DNA of 64,000 nt from Verrucomicrobiaceae bacterium. GTDB taxonomy: Bacteria; Verrucomicrobiota; Verrucomicrobiia; Verrucomicrobiales; Verrucomicrobiaceae. The translations under genes and the position numbers were made by a program. Shown here one piece after another: positions 37,515 through 46,821 of this stretch. The stretch lies in the NCBI GenBank assembly GCA_019694165.1, contig JAIBCL010000006.1, positions 267,436-331,435 of the forward strand, given 5' to 3'. The notes below the pieces were generated by a model, which saw only the letters and a program-made list of their open reading frames with translations, did not search any database and was not told the origin of the DNA. Position 1 is the stretch's first letter. Every line of letters starts with the position of its first letter.

Positions 37515-39620
37515 TCAATTCGTGTTTCCGCCTCGCGCAGGCACGGGCACCCGCTCATCGGGCGCACGCATCTTGAGCACGCCGGCGGGTAATTGGGGAG
37601 CGGGGAGATTCAAAACGAGATCGCGCAACGTCCAGGGGCTGAGGTCGTCGGTTCTTGCGCCTGGCTGCAGGGCCGTGATGCGGACGGCCGCCTGGGTCAT
37701 GTCGGAGAAAAGCGGCAGCATGGGATGCAGGGCGAGAATCTGGTCTTCAAGTTCCTTGGCCTTCGCGGGAACGTGGTCGGGATCGAATTCCTCGCGCAGA
37801 CTTTGCAGCAGCAGGTCGATCTGGCGGTCGGCCACGCCGGAGAAATTCAGTCCTCCTGGCGAAATCTGGGACGAGTGCCAGAAGGGGAACTGGTCCCAAG
37901 TCGTCTCGAAGTCGAGTCCGAGGATGGCGGCGTCGAAGTTTCGCTTCGCGAGGCGGGAGTCGATGAGTTCCGCCCACGGGACGGCGGTGACCTTCACCTT
38001 TGCGCCAAGCCTGCTCCATTGCGCGGCGAGAGCGGTTGCGAGGTGCTGACGCTGCGGACTGCCGGTGGTGGTTAGCAGTTCAAAGGCGAACTGCTGGCCG
38101 GGACGCTTTGCGATGCCTTCGACATCGCGCACCCATCCTGCTTTTTTCAGAAGCTGCTGCGCGGCATCCAGATCGAAGTGTGCGGGCGGAAATGACTGTG
38201 CGAACCAGAGGCCGGGCTGGAAAAGGCCCTCGTGAATCCTGCCGCGTCCGTGCAGCAGCTCGTCGATGAGCGCCTGGCGGTCCGTGCCCAAGGCCAGCGC
38301 CTGACGCACCTGGAGATCCGAAAGCGCGCGGCCGCGCGTGTTCCAGAGCACGAGCAGGCGGCTGCGCGGCGGCATGGCGCGTATGGCCAGTCCCTTTCCT
38401 TTGAGCAGCGTGGCCACGTCTTCGCTTCCGGGCCAGAACATGTCCGCCGCGCCAGTCGCAAAACCCAGCTTTGTCTGGAACGAAGTCGCGCCGCTGGTGA
38501 AAGTCAGCCGGTTGATGTGCAAGTTCGCCGCCGAAGCTGCCGCCGGAACGAGAGCGAGCGATGAGAGGTCGCGGTGCGTGACTGAGAAGATGCCCGCGCC
38601 CGGCGGAGAGCTCTTGGTGAAGACACGTCCGTCGGGATCGGCCGGATGTTCTGCGAGCCACTTCGCGGGAAGCACGGGAAGATTGATCCAGCCGCACAAC
38701 GCCGCGCCGGAAGCGTGCCGGCAGGACACGCGCAGCCTGAGAGGACCGGTGACTTCGAGGGCCTGCACTTCGCGCAGTGCATCGCGGTTTGGCACGGGCC
38801 AGGGCTGGGACATCACCCAAGCGTGCGTGGCACGCACGTCCTCAGCGGTCACTGGCGTCCCGTCGTGCCAGCGCCTGCCTTCCTGCAGGACGAACTCGAG
38901 CATCGGCTCCCGCAGCGCCGTGAGGCGGTCCTTGCGCTCCACATGCGGCTGGAGGCTGGCCTTGGCGTTGTAGTAGTTCGAGATTTCTTCCACAAACTTC
39001 GGCACATCGCCGGCGACGACGATCTCCAGCGAGTTCGGACCGTCGAACCACACGCGTCTCATCTGCCCTGCCTCGACGGCGTTCGCCATGAAGTGCTCGT
39101 GATACGGCTGCGCGCGTTCCTTGAGGTCTATGCGGATGATCTCCGCCGGCAGCGGCTCCTGTGGGGCGATCTCGGCCATTACCTCGTCGGGTCCGGCAGC
39201 TTCCATCGAGGAGAAGCGCATCACCAGCGCCGTATGTTCCGCCTTTACCGTTTCGAGATGCCAGGCGATCCACTTGTCCGCGCTCAGTTCTTTCAGTCGT
39301 GCCTCCGCCTTCTCCGCCTGCTCGGTTTTGAGGAACCAGCAGGTGATCGTCTGGCTCCAACCCCACCTCTCGGCGAGTGCGGGTTTCAATCTCCCGTCAG
39401 CACCGATGCGGACGAGCGGCTCGTGAACCAGATCGATGATCTGGCGGTCCACCTCCGTCGCTGGCATGAATGGATTCAGCGCAGGTGGCGGGCCGGGCAC
39501 CATCGCCACGAACTCGCTTCCATTCGTTGAACGGCTCGCCAGCGCTTGGTGGGCCGCCCACCAAGTGAGGGCGGTCGCAGCCAACGGTATTCCAAAGATG
39601 AACGCCCGAGCCAAGTTCAT
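37515..39620 (-). CDS. ABC transporter substrate-binding protein, family 5
   Basis: 701 residues, longer than the usual 500-550. An N-terminal hydrophobic segment (RAFIFGIPLAATALTWWAAH) acts as signal or anchor. SBP_bac_5 features include PALNPFMPATEVDRQIIDLVHEPLVR, KPALAERWGWSQ, RRWHDGTPVTAEDVRATHAWV and the C-terminal EFDPDHVPAKAKELEDQILALHPMLPLF. About 150 extra residues after position 85 (KTEQAEKAEARLKELSADKW) enlarge the first domain. The gene is the first of the three-gene importer operon. The ligand, a peptide, nickel-like complex or oligosaccharide, cannot be decided. Confidence 0.87.
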   Translation of the reverse strand: MNLARAFIFGIPLAATALTWWAAHQALASRSTNGSEFVAMVPGPPPALNPFMPATEVDRQIIDLVHEPLVRIGADGRLKPALAERWGWSQTITCWFLKTEQAEKAEARLKELSADKWIAWHLETVKAEHTALVMRFSSMEAAGPDEVMAEIAPQEPLPAEIIRIDLKERAQPYHEHFMANAVEAGQMRRVWFDGPNSLEIVVAGDVPKFVEEISNYYNAKASLQPHVERKDRLTALREPMLEFVLQEGRRWHDGTPVTAEDVRATHAWVMSQPWPVPNRDALREVQALEVTGPLRLRVSCRHASGAALCGWINLPVLPAKWLAEHPADPDGRVFTKSSPPGAGIFSVTHRDLSSLALVPAAASAANLHINRLTFTSGATSFQTKLGFATGAADMFWPGSEDVATLLKGKGLAIRAMPPRSRLLVLWNTRGRALSDLQVRQALALGTDRQALIDELLHGRGRIHEGLFQPGLWFAQSFPPAHFDLDAAQQLLKKAGWVRDVEGIAKRPGQQFAFELLTTTGSPQRQHLATALAAQWSRLGAKVKVTAVPWAELIDSRLAKRNFDAAILGLDFETTWDQFPFWHSSQISPGGLNFSGVADRQIDLLLQSLREEFDPDHVPAKAKELEDQILALHPMLPLFSDMTQAAVRITALQPGARTDDLSPWTLRDLVLNLPAPQLPAGVLKMRAPDERVPVPARGGNTN

Positions 39621-39881
39621 GGACCCCGGAGACTAGCGGCGCTTCGGGCCGCTGCAACAGCGCACACGATTCACTGAGGAAGGGATCTGTTGCGGCAGGT
39701 TTGTCGTCGAAGCATTACCCCGCTGCTCACCTGACGCTGCGCACGGGCCGCTACAATGTTCAAATCGCGGCTCGCAGCTTTTGTGAAGGTTTTCCCACTC
39801 GGAGTACTAAGCGGACGGCGCATGTGCATTCATGCGGCGGGCGAAATTCAGCTCATAATGTAATTATTTCCATAATTCACA
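39621..39881. other. Divergent intergenic region before the exopolysaccharide cluster
   Basis: It separates the importer operon from the exopolysaccharide operon. The right half becomes AT-rich (39850-39929). No gene or RNA is recognised. Confidence 0.4.
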
Positions 39882-39909
39882 TTGCAATGAGAATCATAAT
39901 TGATATAAT
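39882..39909 (+). promoter_or_regulatory. Sigma-70-type promoter of the exopolysaccharide cluster
   Basis: -35 TTGCAA (39882-39887), a 16-bp spacer and a perfect -10 TATAAT (39904-39909) in an AT-rich island. It is followed by GGAG at 39921, 5 bp before the ATG at 39930. This is the best vegetative promoter in the window and would give a very short leader. Confidence 0.65.
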
Positions 39910-39929
39910 TTGCAGACATAGGAGAAAAC

Positions 39930-41516
39930 ATGGACTTCAAACCTCTGCACCTCAAAACCGTCTTCCCAGCCCCGCTGGCCCAGCGGACCAATCGAATCTC
40001 CACCCATGCATGGAGCAAGCAGGTGGCCGTGCCTGCCGCCGCCCCTCAGCTCAATGGCCGGGTCGCTCATCACGACACGGAACCTGTAGTCCAGGAGCCG
40101 AGAACCACGGCCAAGCGTGCACCGCACACTTGGGTTTATGCCGCGATCGCGGGTGACTGGTTCGTGGCGGTACTGGCATCCGTCGCCGCCTTCTGGATTC
40201 GCTTCAATACCGCGATGCGTGACGTCGGCGTCTTCGAGAGCCAGACGCTCGAGCAGTATGGCGGTCATGTGGCGCTTGGCAGCATCACCTTGGTAGCCGT
40301 CCTGGCGAAGCAGGGTATCTACAACCGGGCGGCACTTTTGCGTTCGCGCTGGGTGGCCGACAAGATCAGCGTCGGCGTGCTTGTCTGGACGGCGGGCTTT
40401 CTTGCGGTGACGCTGGCCTTCAAGATTCAGCCGCCGATCTCGCGCATCTACATGGCGCTCAACGGCGCCTGTGCGCTCATCCTGCTCATCGGCTGGCGTC
40501 GCGTTTACGATGCCTTCCTGCGCAGCGGCAGCCGGATCGCCTCGCTCCGCCAGAGGGCCATCTTCGTGGGCTGGAACGACGATGCCGACCATTTCGCGAA
40601 ATCTCTGAGAAAGGATGAGGCGTGTGCCTTCGACGTGCTCGGCTGGGTGGATACGGACGGCAAGGCCGCTGCATCGGGTGCGCCTGGCACGAGCGTGCCG
40701 CGTCTGGGATCCCTTGCCGAGATGGAGCAGATTCTCGTGCGTCACCGGGCGGACATGGTGGTGCTCGCCGATCTGGGCGGCCCGCGCGATCAGATCGTCG
40801 AACTCTCAAACCTCTGCGAGCGCGAGCTGGTGAACTTCAAGGTCATCCCCTCCTGCTTCCGCATCTTCGTCTCCGGCCTGCATCTCGAAACGGTGGCCGG
40901 CACTCCCATTCTCGGCGTCGACCGCCTGCCGCTCGACAGCAGCCTCAATGTGGCCGTGAAACGCGCGCTCGACATCGCCGGCGCCCTTTTCGGCATGGTT
41001 GTCTTTTCACCGGTCATTGCGCTGTTCACCGCGCTGGTACGGCTGGAGTCGCCCGGCGCCGTGTTCTACCGTCAGCGCCGGACGGGCATCGACGGACGCA
41101 CCTTCGACATCATCAAGATTCGCTCCATGAAGCTTGATGCCGAGCAGGGCACCGGAGCCACATGGTGCGTGAAGGATGATCCACGCCGCCTGCGTGTCGG
41201 CGCCTTCATGCGCAAGTGGAACATCGATGAACTCCCGCAGTTCTGGAACGTGCTCAAAGGCGACATGAGCCTCGTTGGTCCGCGCCCTGAGCGTCCGGAA
41301 CTCATCAAGAACTTCAAGCATGAGATTCCGCATTATCAGGCGCGGCACAATGCCAAGCCTGGCATGACCGGCTGGGCTCAGGTCAAGGGCTGGCGTGGCG
41401 ACACCGACCTCGGCGAGCGCATCAAGTGCGACCTCTGGTACCTGGAAAACTGGAGCGTCATCCTCGACCTCCAGATCATGTTTCTGACGTTGTTCCGCCG
41501 CGACAATGCCTACTGA
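39930..41516 (+). CDS. Undecaprenyl-phosphate hexose-1-phosphate transferase (WcaJ/PssY-like)
   Basis: 528 residues. The first step of exopolysaccharide synthesis, loading a sugar-1-phosphate on undecaprenyl phosphate. The N-terminal half has membrane helices from about residue 70 and a CoA-binding-like NAD domain (RAIFVGWNDDADHFAKSL). The C-terminal bacterial sugar transferase domain has LDIAGALFGMVVFSPVIALFTALV, then SPGAVFYRQRRTGIDGRTFDIIKIRSM, RKWNIDELPQFWNVLKGDMSLVGPRPE and KPGMTGWAQVKGWRGDT, all hallmarks of the family. The catalytic Asp-Glu pair is in IDELPQ. It is the first gene of the cluster. Confidence 0.92.
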   Translation: MDFKPLHLKTVFPAPLAQRTNRISTHAWSKQVAVPAAAPQLNGRVAHHDTEPVVQEPRTTAKRAPHTWVYAAIAGDWFVAVLASVAAFWIRFNTAMRDVGVFESQTLEQYGGHVALGSITLVAVLAKQGIYNRAALLRSRWVADKISVGVLVWTAGFLAVTLAFKIQPPISRIYMALNGACALILLIGWRRVYDAFLRSGSRIASLRQRAIFVGWNDDADHFAKSLRKDEACAFDVLGWVDTDGKAAASGAPGTSVPRLGSLAEMEQILVRHRADMVVLADLGGPRDQIVELSNLCERELVNFKVIPSCFRIFVSGLHLETVAGTPILGVDRLPLDSSLNVAVKRALDIAGALFGMVVFSPVIALFTALVRLESPGAVFYRQRRTGIDGRTFDIIKIRSMKLDAEQGTGATWCVKDDPRRLRVGAFMRKWNIDELPQFWNVLKGDMSLVGPRPERPELIKNFKHEIPHYQARHNAKPGMTGWAQVKGWRGDTDLGERIKCDLWYLENWSVILDLQIMFLTLFRRDNAY

Positions 41517-41742
41517 AGCGCTGGAGAAATCACGCGCCCGCAACACTCAACTTCACACCGATCATTGTCTTGAAATACCTGCCGCGACACTTCTTCCCCG
41601 CCGTCATCGGTGCCCTGGCAGCTTCGCGAAAATTCGCTGGAATGAATCTCGGCTCCGGGGCGGCGAAAAAACTCTGGCCCGGGGCACTTAATGAAGTTGC
41701 CGGTCATGTAAGCGGGACGGACATTTTAGGCTGCTTTTAGCG

Positions 41743-43146
41743 ATGGAATCCGTCAATCAAACTCTTGGCAGTGTCCGCCTGCGGTTCGCCAGCTTCTTCG
41801 CCGGCCGCGGTGTACTGCACGCCATGCTCTCCGGAGTCGTGACGGTCGCCGCGCTCACTCTCGTGGCCAAAGCGGCTTCGTTTTTCAAGGACGCCGCCGT
41901 GGCCCATCAGTTCGGCACGTCTGACTCCCTCGATGCGTTCCTTCTTTCGTTTTCATTCCTGTCATTTCTGGCCGCCGTGGTCGGTGGAGGGCTGCCGGAG
42001 GCTTTCCTGCCGGCCTATTCGACTCTGCGTCACGAGCGTGGTGCGTGTCGTGCCCGGCGTCTCGCCCTGCAGGCGGCACTCTGGAATGTAATCAGCCTGG
42101 TGGTCATCGCGGCGATCGTATTTGCCGCGGCGCCGGACATCATTGAGTTCACCGGCAGGGGCTTCTCACCGGAGAAGCGTGCCGTGTCCATCGAAGTGTT
42201 GCGCTCCCTGCTGCCGTACCTGCTGTTCTTCGGGCTGACCTTCCACTTTTCGACGTGGCTGCGCGCCGAAAAGTACTTTGCACTGGCGGCGGCCGCGCCG
42301 CTGGTCACACCCTTGGTCATCATCGGGTTCATCGTCGCGGCAGGCAGCGGCGCTTCAGTGACCACGCTGGTCCGCGGCACGAATGCCGGTGTCTTCCTGC
42401 AGCTCGTGGTCCTCGTGCTCGCGCTGCGCCGCCGGATGGGGGCGCGCACGCGCCGCTGCTTCACACTCTGGGAGCCGGCCAACAAGACCGTCCTCGGCAA
42501 CGCGTTGCCTTATCTGCTCGGCGGACTCATCATGAACAGCGCGGTGATCATCGATCAGGCGATGGCTGCGTGGCTTGAAGCCGGCAGCGTCTCCATATTG
42601 AGCTACTCGGACAAACTCTGCGGCATTGTCCTTGCGCTCACCGCCACGGCTGCCAGCGAGGCGGTGTTTCCGTACTTTGCCGACACAGTGGCGCGTCGTG
42701 AGTGGCGCGCCGTGAAGCGCCACTTGTTGCAGGTCACGGGCGCCATTCTGCTTGTCGCCCTGCCGCTTGCGATCTTCCTTGAGGTTTTTGCGCCGCAGAT
42801 CGTGCGCATTCTCTTCGAGCGTGGCAGCTTCAACGCGGCGGACACGGCGAAGGTGGCGCATGTGATGCGCTTCGCCGCGATGCAGATTCCCTTTTACATC
42901 GCCGGCGTGCTCGCCTCGCGCGTGGCCGTCTCCATGCAGGCCACACGCTTCACCCTTTGCGCGAGCATCGGGGCGATGGTGTGCAATGCAGGCTTCAACT
43001 GGCTGCTCATGCGCTGCATGGGCGTGGCCGGCATCGCCCTGTCCACCGCGTGTGTGCACCTGCTCTCGGTCGTCTCGCTTTACATCTATTTGTTCCGCCG
43101 CATCGACCGCCTGGCTGCTGATGAACAAGGGAGGGCCGGCGCATGA
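41743..43146 (+). CDS. MurJ-like lipid-linked oligosaccharide flippase
   Basis: 467 residues, about twelve to thirteen membrane segments. The sequence TLVAKAASFFKDAAVAHQFGTSDSLDAFLLSF resembles the N-terminal LSRILGFVRDxxxAxxFGAGxxxDAFxxAF motif of MurJ, including the conserved Arg/Lys-Asp and DAF residues. IIDQAMAAWLEAGSVSILSYSDKL matches the MurJ DxxxAxxLxxGxxSALxYAxRL motif, and VRILFERGSFNAADT the family's RxLFERGxF motif. In this cluster it probably flips the exopolysaccharide repeat unit in place of Wzx. The stop overlaps the next start by 4 bp. Confidence 0.85.
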   Translation: MESVNQTLGSVRLRFASFFAGRGVLHAMLSGVVTVAALTLVAKAASFFKDAAVAHQFGTSDSLDAFLLSFSFLSFLAAVVGGGLPEAFLPAYSTLRHERGACRARRLALQAALWNVISLVVIAAIVFAAAPDIIEFTGRGFSPEKRAVSIEVLRSLLPYLLFFGLTFHFSTWLRAEKYFALAAAAPLVTPLVIIGFIVAAGSGASVTTLVRGTNAGVFLQLVVLVLALRRRMGARTRRCFTLWEPANKTVLGNALPYLLGGLIMNSAVIIDQAMAAWLEAGSVSILSYSDKLCGIVLALTATAASEAVFPYFADTVARREWRAVKRHLLQVTGAILLVALPLAIFLEVFAPQIVRILFERGSFNAADTAKVAHVMRFAAMQIPFYIAGVLASRVAVSMQATRFTLCASIGAMVCNAGFNWLLMRCMGVAGIALSTACVHLLSVVSLYIYLFRRIDRLAADEQGRAGA

Positions 43147-44393
43147 TCCCGGCGATGACACCGGTCACAAAGGGTGCCGGGCGCTGGACGGCGCCTGAGA
43201 TGGTGCTCGCCGTCATCATGGTGGTGTTCCTGGTGCCAAACTTCACCCATGCCCTCTACTGCGGCTACGAGCAGGGTTGGTGGCCGTTGAAGCCCCGTGA
43301 CTTCAATCTTGGCCTCGCTGCGTGTGCGCTCGTTACGGTGCTCTTTTGCAAGCCGGCCTTCAGCCTCATGGCGCTCGCCCTGCTCACAGTGCCGCTGCCG
43401 CGCATCCTCGATGCCGCACTGCTGCGCCGCTACGAGATCCTCGAATACGGCGGCCACGACGTTTATGTGCTTACGATGGTCTCGCTCTGGATCATCGCCG
43501 CCGTCGGCATCTTCGCCACGGGCACCTCCAGGGGGCCGCGCATCGCCACGCTGGTGGCCGCCGGCACCATTCTGGCATGTACGGGTGCGAACTTCTACGA
43601 GTGGCTTGGTTTCGCTTCCTGGACGCTGATCCCGGGGCGCATGTCAGGGTGGCATTACGATCCGAACAACTCGCCCATCATCATGTGCCTCATGCTCGGC
43701 ATCCTCTTCACCGTCGAGAAGCGGTTCTGGTGGAATCTCGTCTGGACCGCCGTCGGTGCCGCAGGCGTCGCGCTCACGATGAGCCGCAGCGGCATGATGG
43801 TCTTCTTCGTCATGGTCAGCGCCTATGTGCTCTCGAATCTGCGCGAGCGGCTGCTGGGCCTGCTGGCGCTCGGATGCATCGGCCTGCCGTTGCTCGCCGC
43901 GGGCCTCGGCGTGCTGGGCGCTTCCGGCAAGGCGGGCAACAGCATCCGCCGCAATGAAGACACCGACGCGCGCATGGAGGCCATTTACAATCTTGACCTC
44001 GAGAAGCTGAAGTCGCCCGAGCGCAAGAAGGATCTCCTCGATGCATGGGAAGCCGTCGGTGCGCGCCCCGTCGAAGGCTGGGGCATGGGCGCAGGCGAGC
44101 TCAAATGGCGTCCGCACAACATGGTCGTGGCCCAATGGCTCGACGTAGGCATTCTCGGCGTCATCCAGTATGTCGGCGCTCTGCTCACCTTCACGCTCGT
44201 GTGCGTCCTGCGCCGCTTCCGTGCCGTCTTCAGTCTGATCCCCGTCTGGCTTTTCATCCCCTGCTCGCAGATGCTCCTGGAAATGCCCGCCTACTGGTAT
44301 GCCTGGGGCGTCGCCGCTTATGCGCTGTTTCCGAGACGCTTCGCGCTCGCCCTTTCGTCACACGCTCCCGCCACCGCGCGGGCTCCAGTCTGA
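43143..44393 (+). CDS. O-antigen ligase/Wzy-like polymerase, copy 1
   Basis: 416 residues with about eleven membrane segments. The large external loop carries DAWEAVGARPVEGWGMGAG, then WRPHNMVVAQWLDVGILG, the typical H-N-x-x-x-x-x-x-x-x-G pattern of Wzy_C/O-antigen ligases, and ALTMSRSGMM is the family's SRxG motif. It starts ATGA over the flippase stop. It is paralogous to the gene at 46818, sharing YGYEQGWWPLKPRDFN/WGYEHGGFPLKPRDFN and PNNSPIIMCLMLGILFT. Likely polymerises or ligates the polysaccharide. Confidence 0.85.
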   Translation: MIPAMTPVTKGAGRWTAPEMVLAVIMVVFLVPNFTHALYCGYEQGWWPLKPRDFNLGLAACALVTVLFCKPAFSLMALALLTVPLPRILDAALLRRYEILEYGGHDVYVLTMVSLWIIAAVGIFATGTSRGPRIATLVAAGTILACTGANFYEWLGFASWTLIPGRMSGWHYDPNNSPIIMCLMLGILFTVEKRFWWNLVWTAVGAAGVALTMSRSGMMVFFVMVSAYVLSNLRERLLGLLALGCIGLPLLAAGLGVLGASGKAGNSIRRNEDTDARMEAIYNLDLEKLKSPERKKDLLDAWEAVGARPVEGWGMGAGELKWRPHNMVVAQWLDVGILGVIQYVGALLTFTLVCVLRRFRAVFSLIPVWLFIPCSQMLLEMPAYWYAWGVAAYALFPRRFALALSSHAPATARAPV

Positions 44394-44422
44394 AAAACCT
44401 GCTGCCAGCCTTTGCCACGCTC

Positions 44423-45490
44423 ATGACTACACCGACCGCCACCATCGAGTCCCCCCGCATCGCCGTCATCATACCGGCATACAACGAAGCCATCACCATC
44501 CGCGAGGTGATCACGCGTTTTCACAGCGCGCTGCCGGATGCGACTTACGTCGTCGTGGATAATCGCTCGTCCGACGACACCGGCACCATCGCACGCCTCG
44601 CGCTGCGCGACTGCGGCGCGAGCGGCATGGTGCTCTACGAAGGCAGGCCCGGGAAGGCGAACGCCGTGCGCCTCGCCTTCCACGAAGTGCAGGCCGACGT
44701 GTATGTGATGATCGATGCCGACATGACCTACCACCCGGAGGACCTGCCGGCCATGCTCGCCCCCGTGCTCGAAAAACGCGCCGACCTCGTGATCGGCGAC
44801 CGCCAGTCCACCGGACACTATCTCCAGGAAAACAAGCGGCCCATGCACGTCTTCGGAAACCGCCTCGTCATCAATCTCGTGAACCGCCTCTTCGGCTCCG
44901 ACCTCAAGGACATCATGTCGGGCTATCGCGTCATGACGCACCGCTTTGTGGAGCACACGCCCATCCTGCGCGGCGGATTCGAGCTTGAGACCGAATCCAC
45001 CATCTTCGCGCTGAGCAATCGTTTCCGCATCGTCGAAGTGCCCATCCGCTACACCGACCGCCCGGCCGGGAGCGCCTCGAAGCTCAACACCGTGCGCGAC
45101 GGCATCCGCGTGTGCATGACGATCTTCGGCATCCTCATGAACTACCGCCCGCTGTTCTTCTTCGGCATCCTGTCCGCCGCGTGCGCCGCCCTCGGTCTCG
45201 CGCTCGGCATGCTGCCGGTGATGGAGTACATTGAGTATCGCTACGTTTATCGCGTGCCCACCGCCATCCTCGCGATGGGTCTCATGGTGCTCTCCGTGCT
45301 CTTCAGCGGCATCGCGCTCATCCTCTCGAACGTGAACAATCACTTCATGGCGCTCTTCGAGGTTTCCATGCTCGGACGCCGCCCGAAGGAAGCGCGTCCG
45401 CCGATGTCGCGCCGCGTGCGAATCGACTCGAAGCCCGCCGCCTTGGTCCGGCCCGGCAAAGTCGAGGCCCCGTCTTATATCGCTCCATGA
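44423..45490 (+). CDS. Family 2 glycosyltransferase with C-terminal membrane helices
   Basis: 355 residues. GT-A fold: IAVIIPAYNEAITIREVI, VVVDNRSSDDTG, and the DxD motif in YVMIDADMTY. The segment MSGYRVMTHRFVEH with GFELETE fits the polyprenyl-phosphate sugar transferase (DPM1/GtrB-like) group, and two membrane helices at about 245-315 (LFFFGILSAACAALGLALGM and AILAMGLMVLSVLFSG) are as in GtrB. It would make an undecaprenyl-phosphate sugar for the GT39-like protein encoded next. The start at 44423 replaces a longer frame that overlaps the previous gene. Confidence 0.9.
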   Translation: MTTPTATIESPRIAVIIPAYNEAITIREVITRFHSALPDATYVVVDNRSSDDTGTIARLALRDCGASGMVLYEGRPGKANAVRLAFHEVQADVYVMIDADMTYHPEDLPAMLAPVLEKRADLVIGDRQSTGHYLQENKRPMHVFGNRLVINLVNRLFGSDLKDIMSGYRVMTHRFVEHTPILRGGFELETESTIFALSNRFRIVEVPIRYTDRPAGSASKLNTVRDGIRVCMTIFGILMNYRPLFFFGILSAACAALGLALGMLPVMEYIEYRYVYRVPTAILAMGLMVLSVLFSGIALILSNVNNHFMALFEVSMLGRRPKEARPPMSRRVRIDSKPAALVRPGKVEAPSYIAP

Positions 45491-46821
45491 TTCCCCTCGC
45501 CACACCGCTCCGCATGACCGCCCTCGAGCGTCTGGTCCGCCGGCCGCCGCTCGCGGTGCTGGCGCTCGTCTTCGTGCTAGGGCACCTCGCGGTGCTGTCG
45601 TGGCAGGTGCAGAAAACGCGGGCGGGCGGCGCGGAGGAAATCTTCCCGGACTCCCGGCAGTTCGTCACTCTCGCGGGCAATGTCGTCACCACGGGGCAGT
45701 TCTCTCTCGACGGCCAGACGCCCTCCGCGCGACGCGAGCCCGGCTACGTGGTCTTCGTCGCGCTCTTCACGAAGCTCGGAATCACGAAACCCTTTGATCC
45801 CTCGGTTGCGAATCAGTGGCCGCTCATCGCCGCACAGATATCCCTGTTTGGCATCGCCGCTTACGGTCTGGCGAGATTCGCGGCGCGAGCGCACGGCCCG
45901 CTCGCAGGCGTGTTGAGCCTGGCGTTTGCGGAAGCCTGGTGGCCGTTGGCGAAATTCCAGCATCTGCCATTGAGCGAGTGCATCGTCATGGCGTTCCTCG
46001 CGGGTGCGTGGCTCGCGTTGAGCGACTGGGGGCAGGCCAGGAAATCGTGGGCCGCCTTGCTGGCGGGGGCGATCTTGTTTGGCTGCGCCTGCGTCACCAA
46101 ATCCATCTTCGTGCTCGCCACGCCGGTGCTCGTCGTCTTCATGTTCCGGCGCGGTCGTGTGCCGGCCTTGCGGTGCGTGCTGTTTGGCGCCGTCGTGCTC
46201 GCCATGCCGCTCGCGTGGACCGCACGGAACCAGCGCGAATTCGGCCTGCCCATCATGGGATCCATCGACGGCGTGAGTTCGCTCTACCGCGGCAATGTTC
46301 TGCCCTTCACGCAAATCCCCGCGCCGGAGCTGCCGGAGATGCCGGATGAGGCGAAGACCGCGCTCGCCGGCATGAACTCCGATGCGCAGCGTTACGTGTG
46401 GTATAAATCCCACGCGCTCGACATCATGCGCGGACAGCCCGTGCGCTACGCCCTCCAGTGCGGGAACCGCGTCATCTACATGCTCACCAGCGTGGACCTG
46501 GCCGGCGAGCCAGCCTGGCGCCTGCTGCTGTTTTTCAAGAACACCCACTTCATGCTCATGCTCCTGCTCGCGCTGCATCTTCCGGCTCTGCTGCGCGGAA
46601 AAGCCGGCGGCTTCTTCACCGAAGGAGCGCTGCTCATGTTCCTCGTCACCCTGGGCCTTTACGGCCTCGTGTACGGCGAGACGCGGTACATGTATCCGTG
46701 GATGTTTGTCATGGCTCCGTTGTACGCCGCCGCCGCTGCGCGCCTCGTGGCGGAGCCTCTGCTCGTCCGTTTCGCACCCTCCCTCGCGGGTTCGCCGCCA
46801 CTATCCTCAATTTCGCCATGA
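45487..46821 (+). CDS. GT39/ArnT-like membrane glycosyltransferase
   Basis: 444 residues, about ten membrane segments. The first external loop contains EEIFPDSRQFVTLAGNVVTTG and RREPGYVVF, comparable to the D-S-x-x-Y and R-x-P-x-Y motifs of GT39/PMT_2 proteins, and TARNQREFG occurs later. The C-terminus is YGETRYMYPWMFVMAPL, a typical end for this fold. It would transfer a sugar from polyprenyl phosphate on the periplasmic side, using the product of the GT2 gene just upstream. It overlaps both neighbours by ATGA. Confidence 0.75.
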   Translation: MIPLATPLRMTALERLVRRPPLAVLALVFVLGHLAVLSWQVQKTRAGGAEEIFPDSRQFVTLAGNVVTTGQFSLDGQTPSARREPGYVVFVALFTKLGITKPFDPSVANQWPLIAAQISLFGIAAYGLARFAARAHGPLAGVLSLAFAEAWWPLAKFQHLPLSECIVMAFLAGAWLALSDWGQARKSWAALLAGAILFGCACVTKSIFVLATPVLVVFMFRRGRVPALRCVLFGAVVLAMPLAWTARNQREFGLPIMGSIDGVSSLYRGNVLPFTQIPAPELPEMPDEAKTALAGMNSDAQRYVWYKSHALDIMRGQPVRYALQCGNRVIYMLTSVDLAGEPAWRLLLFFKNTHFMLMLLLALHLPALLRGKAGGFFTEGALLMFLVTLGLYGLVYGETRYMYPWMFVMAPLYAAAAARLVAEPLLVRFAPSLAGSPPLSSISP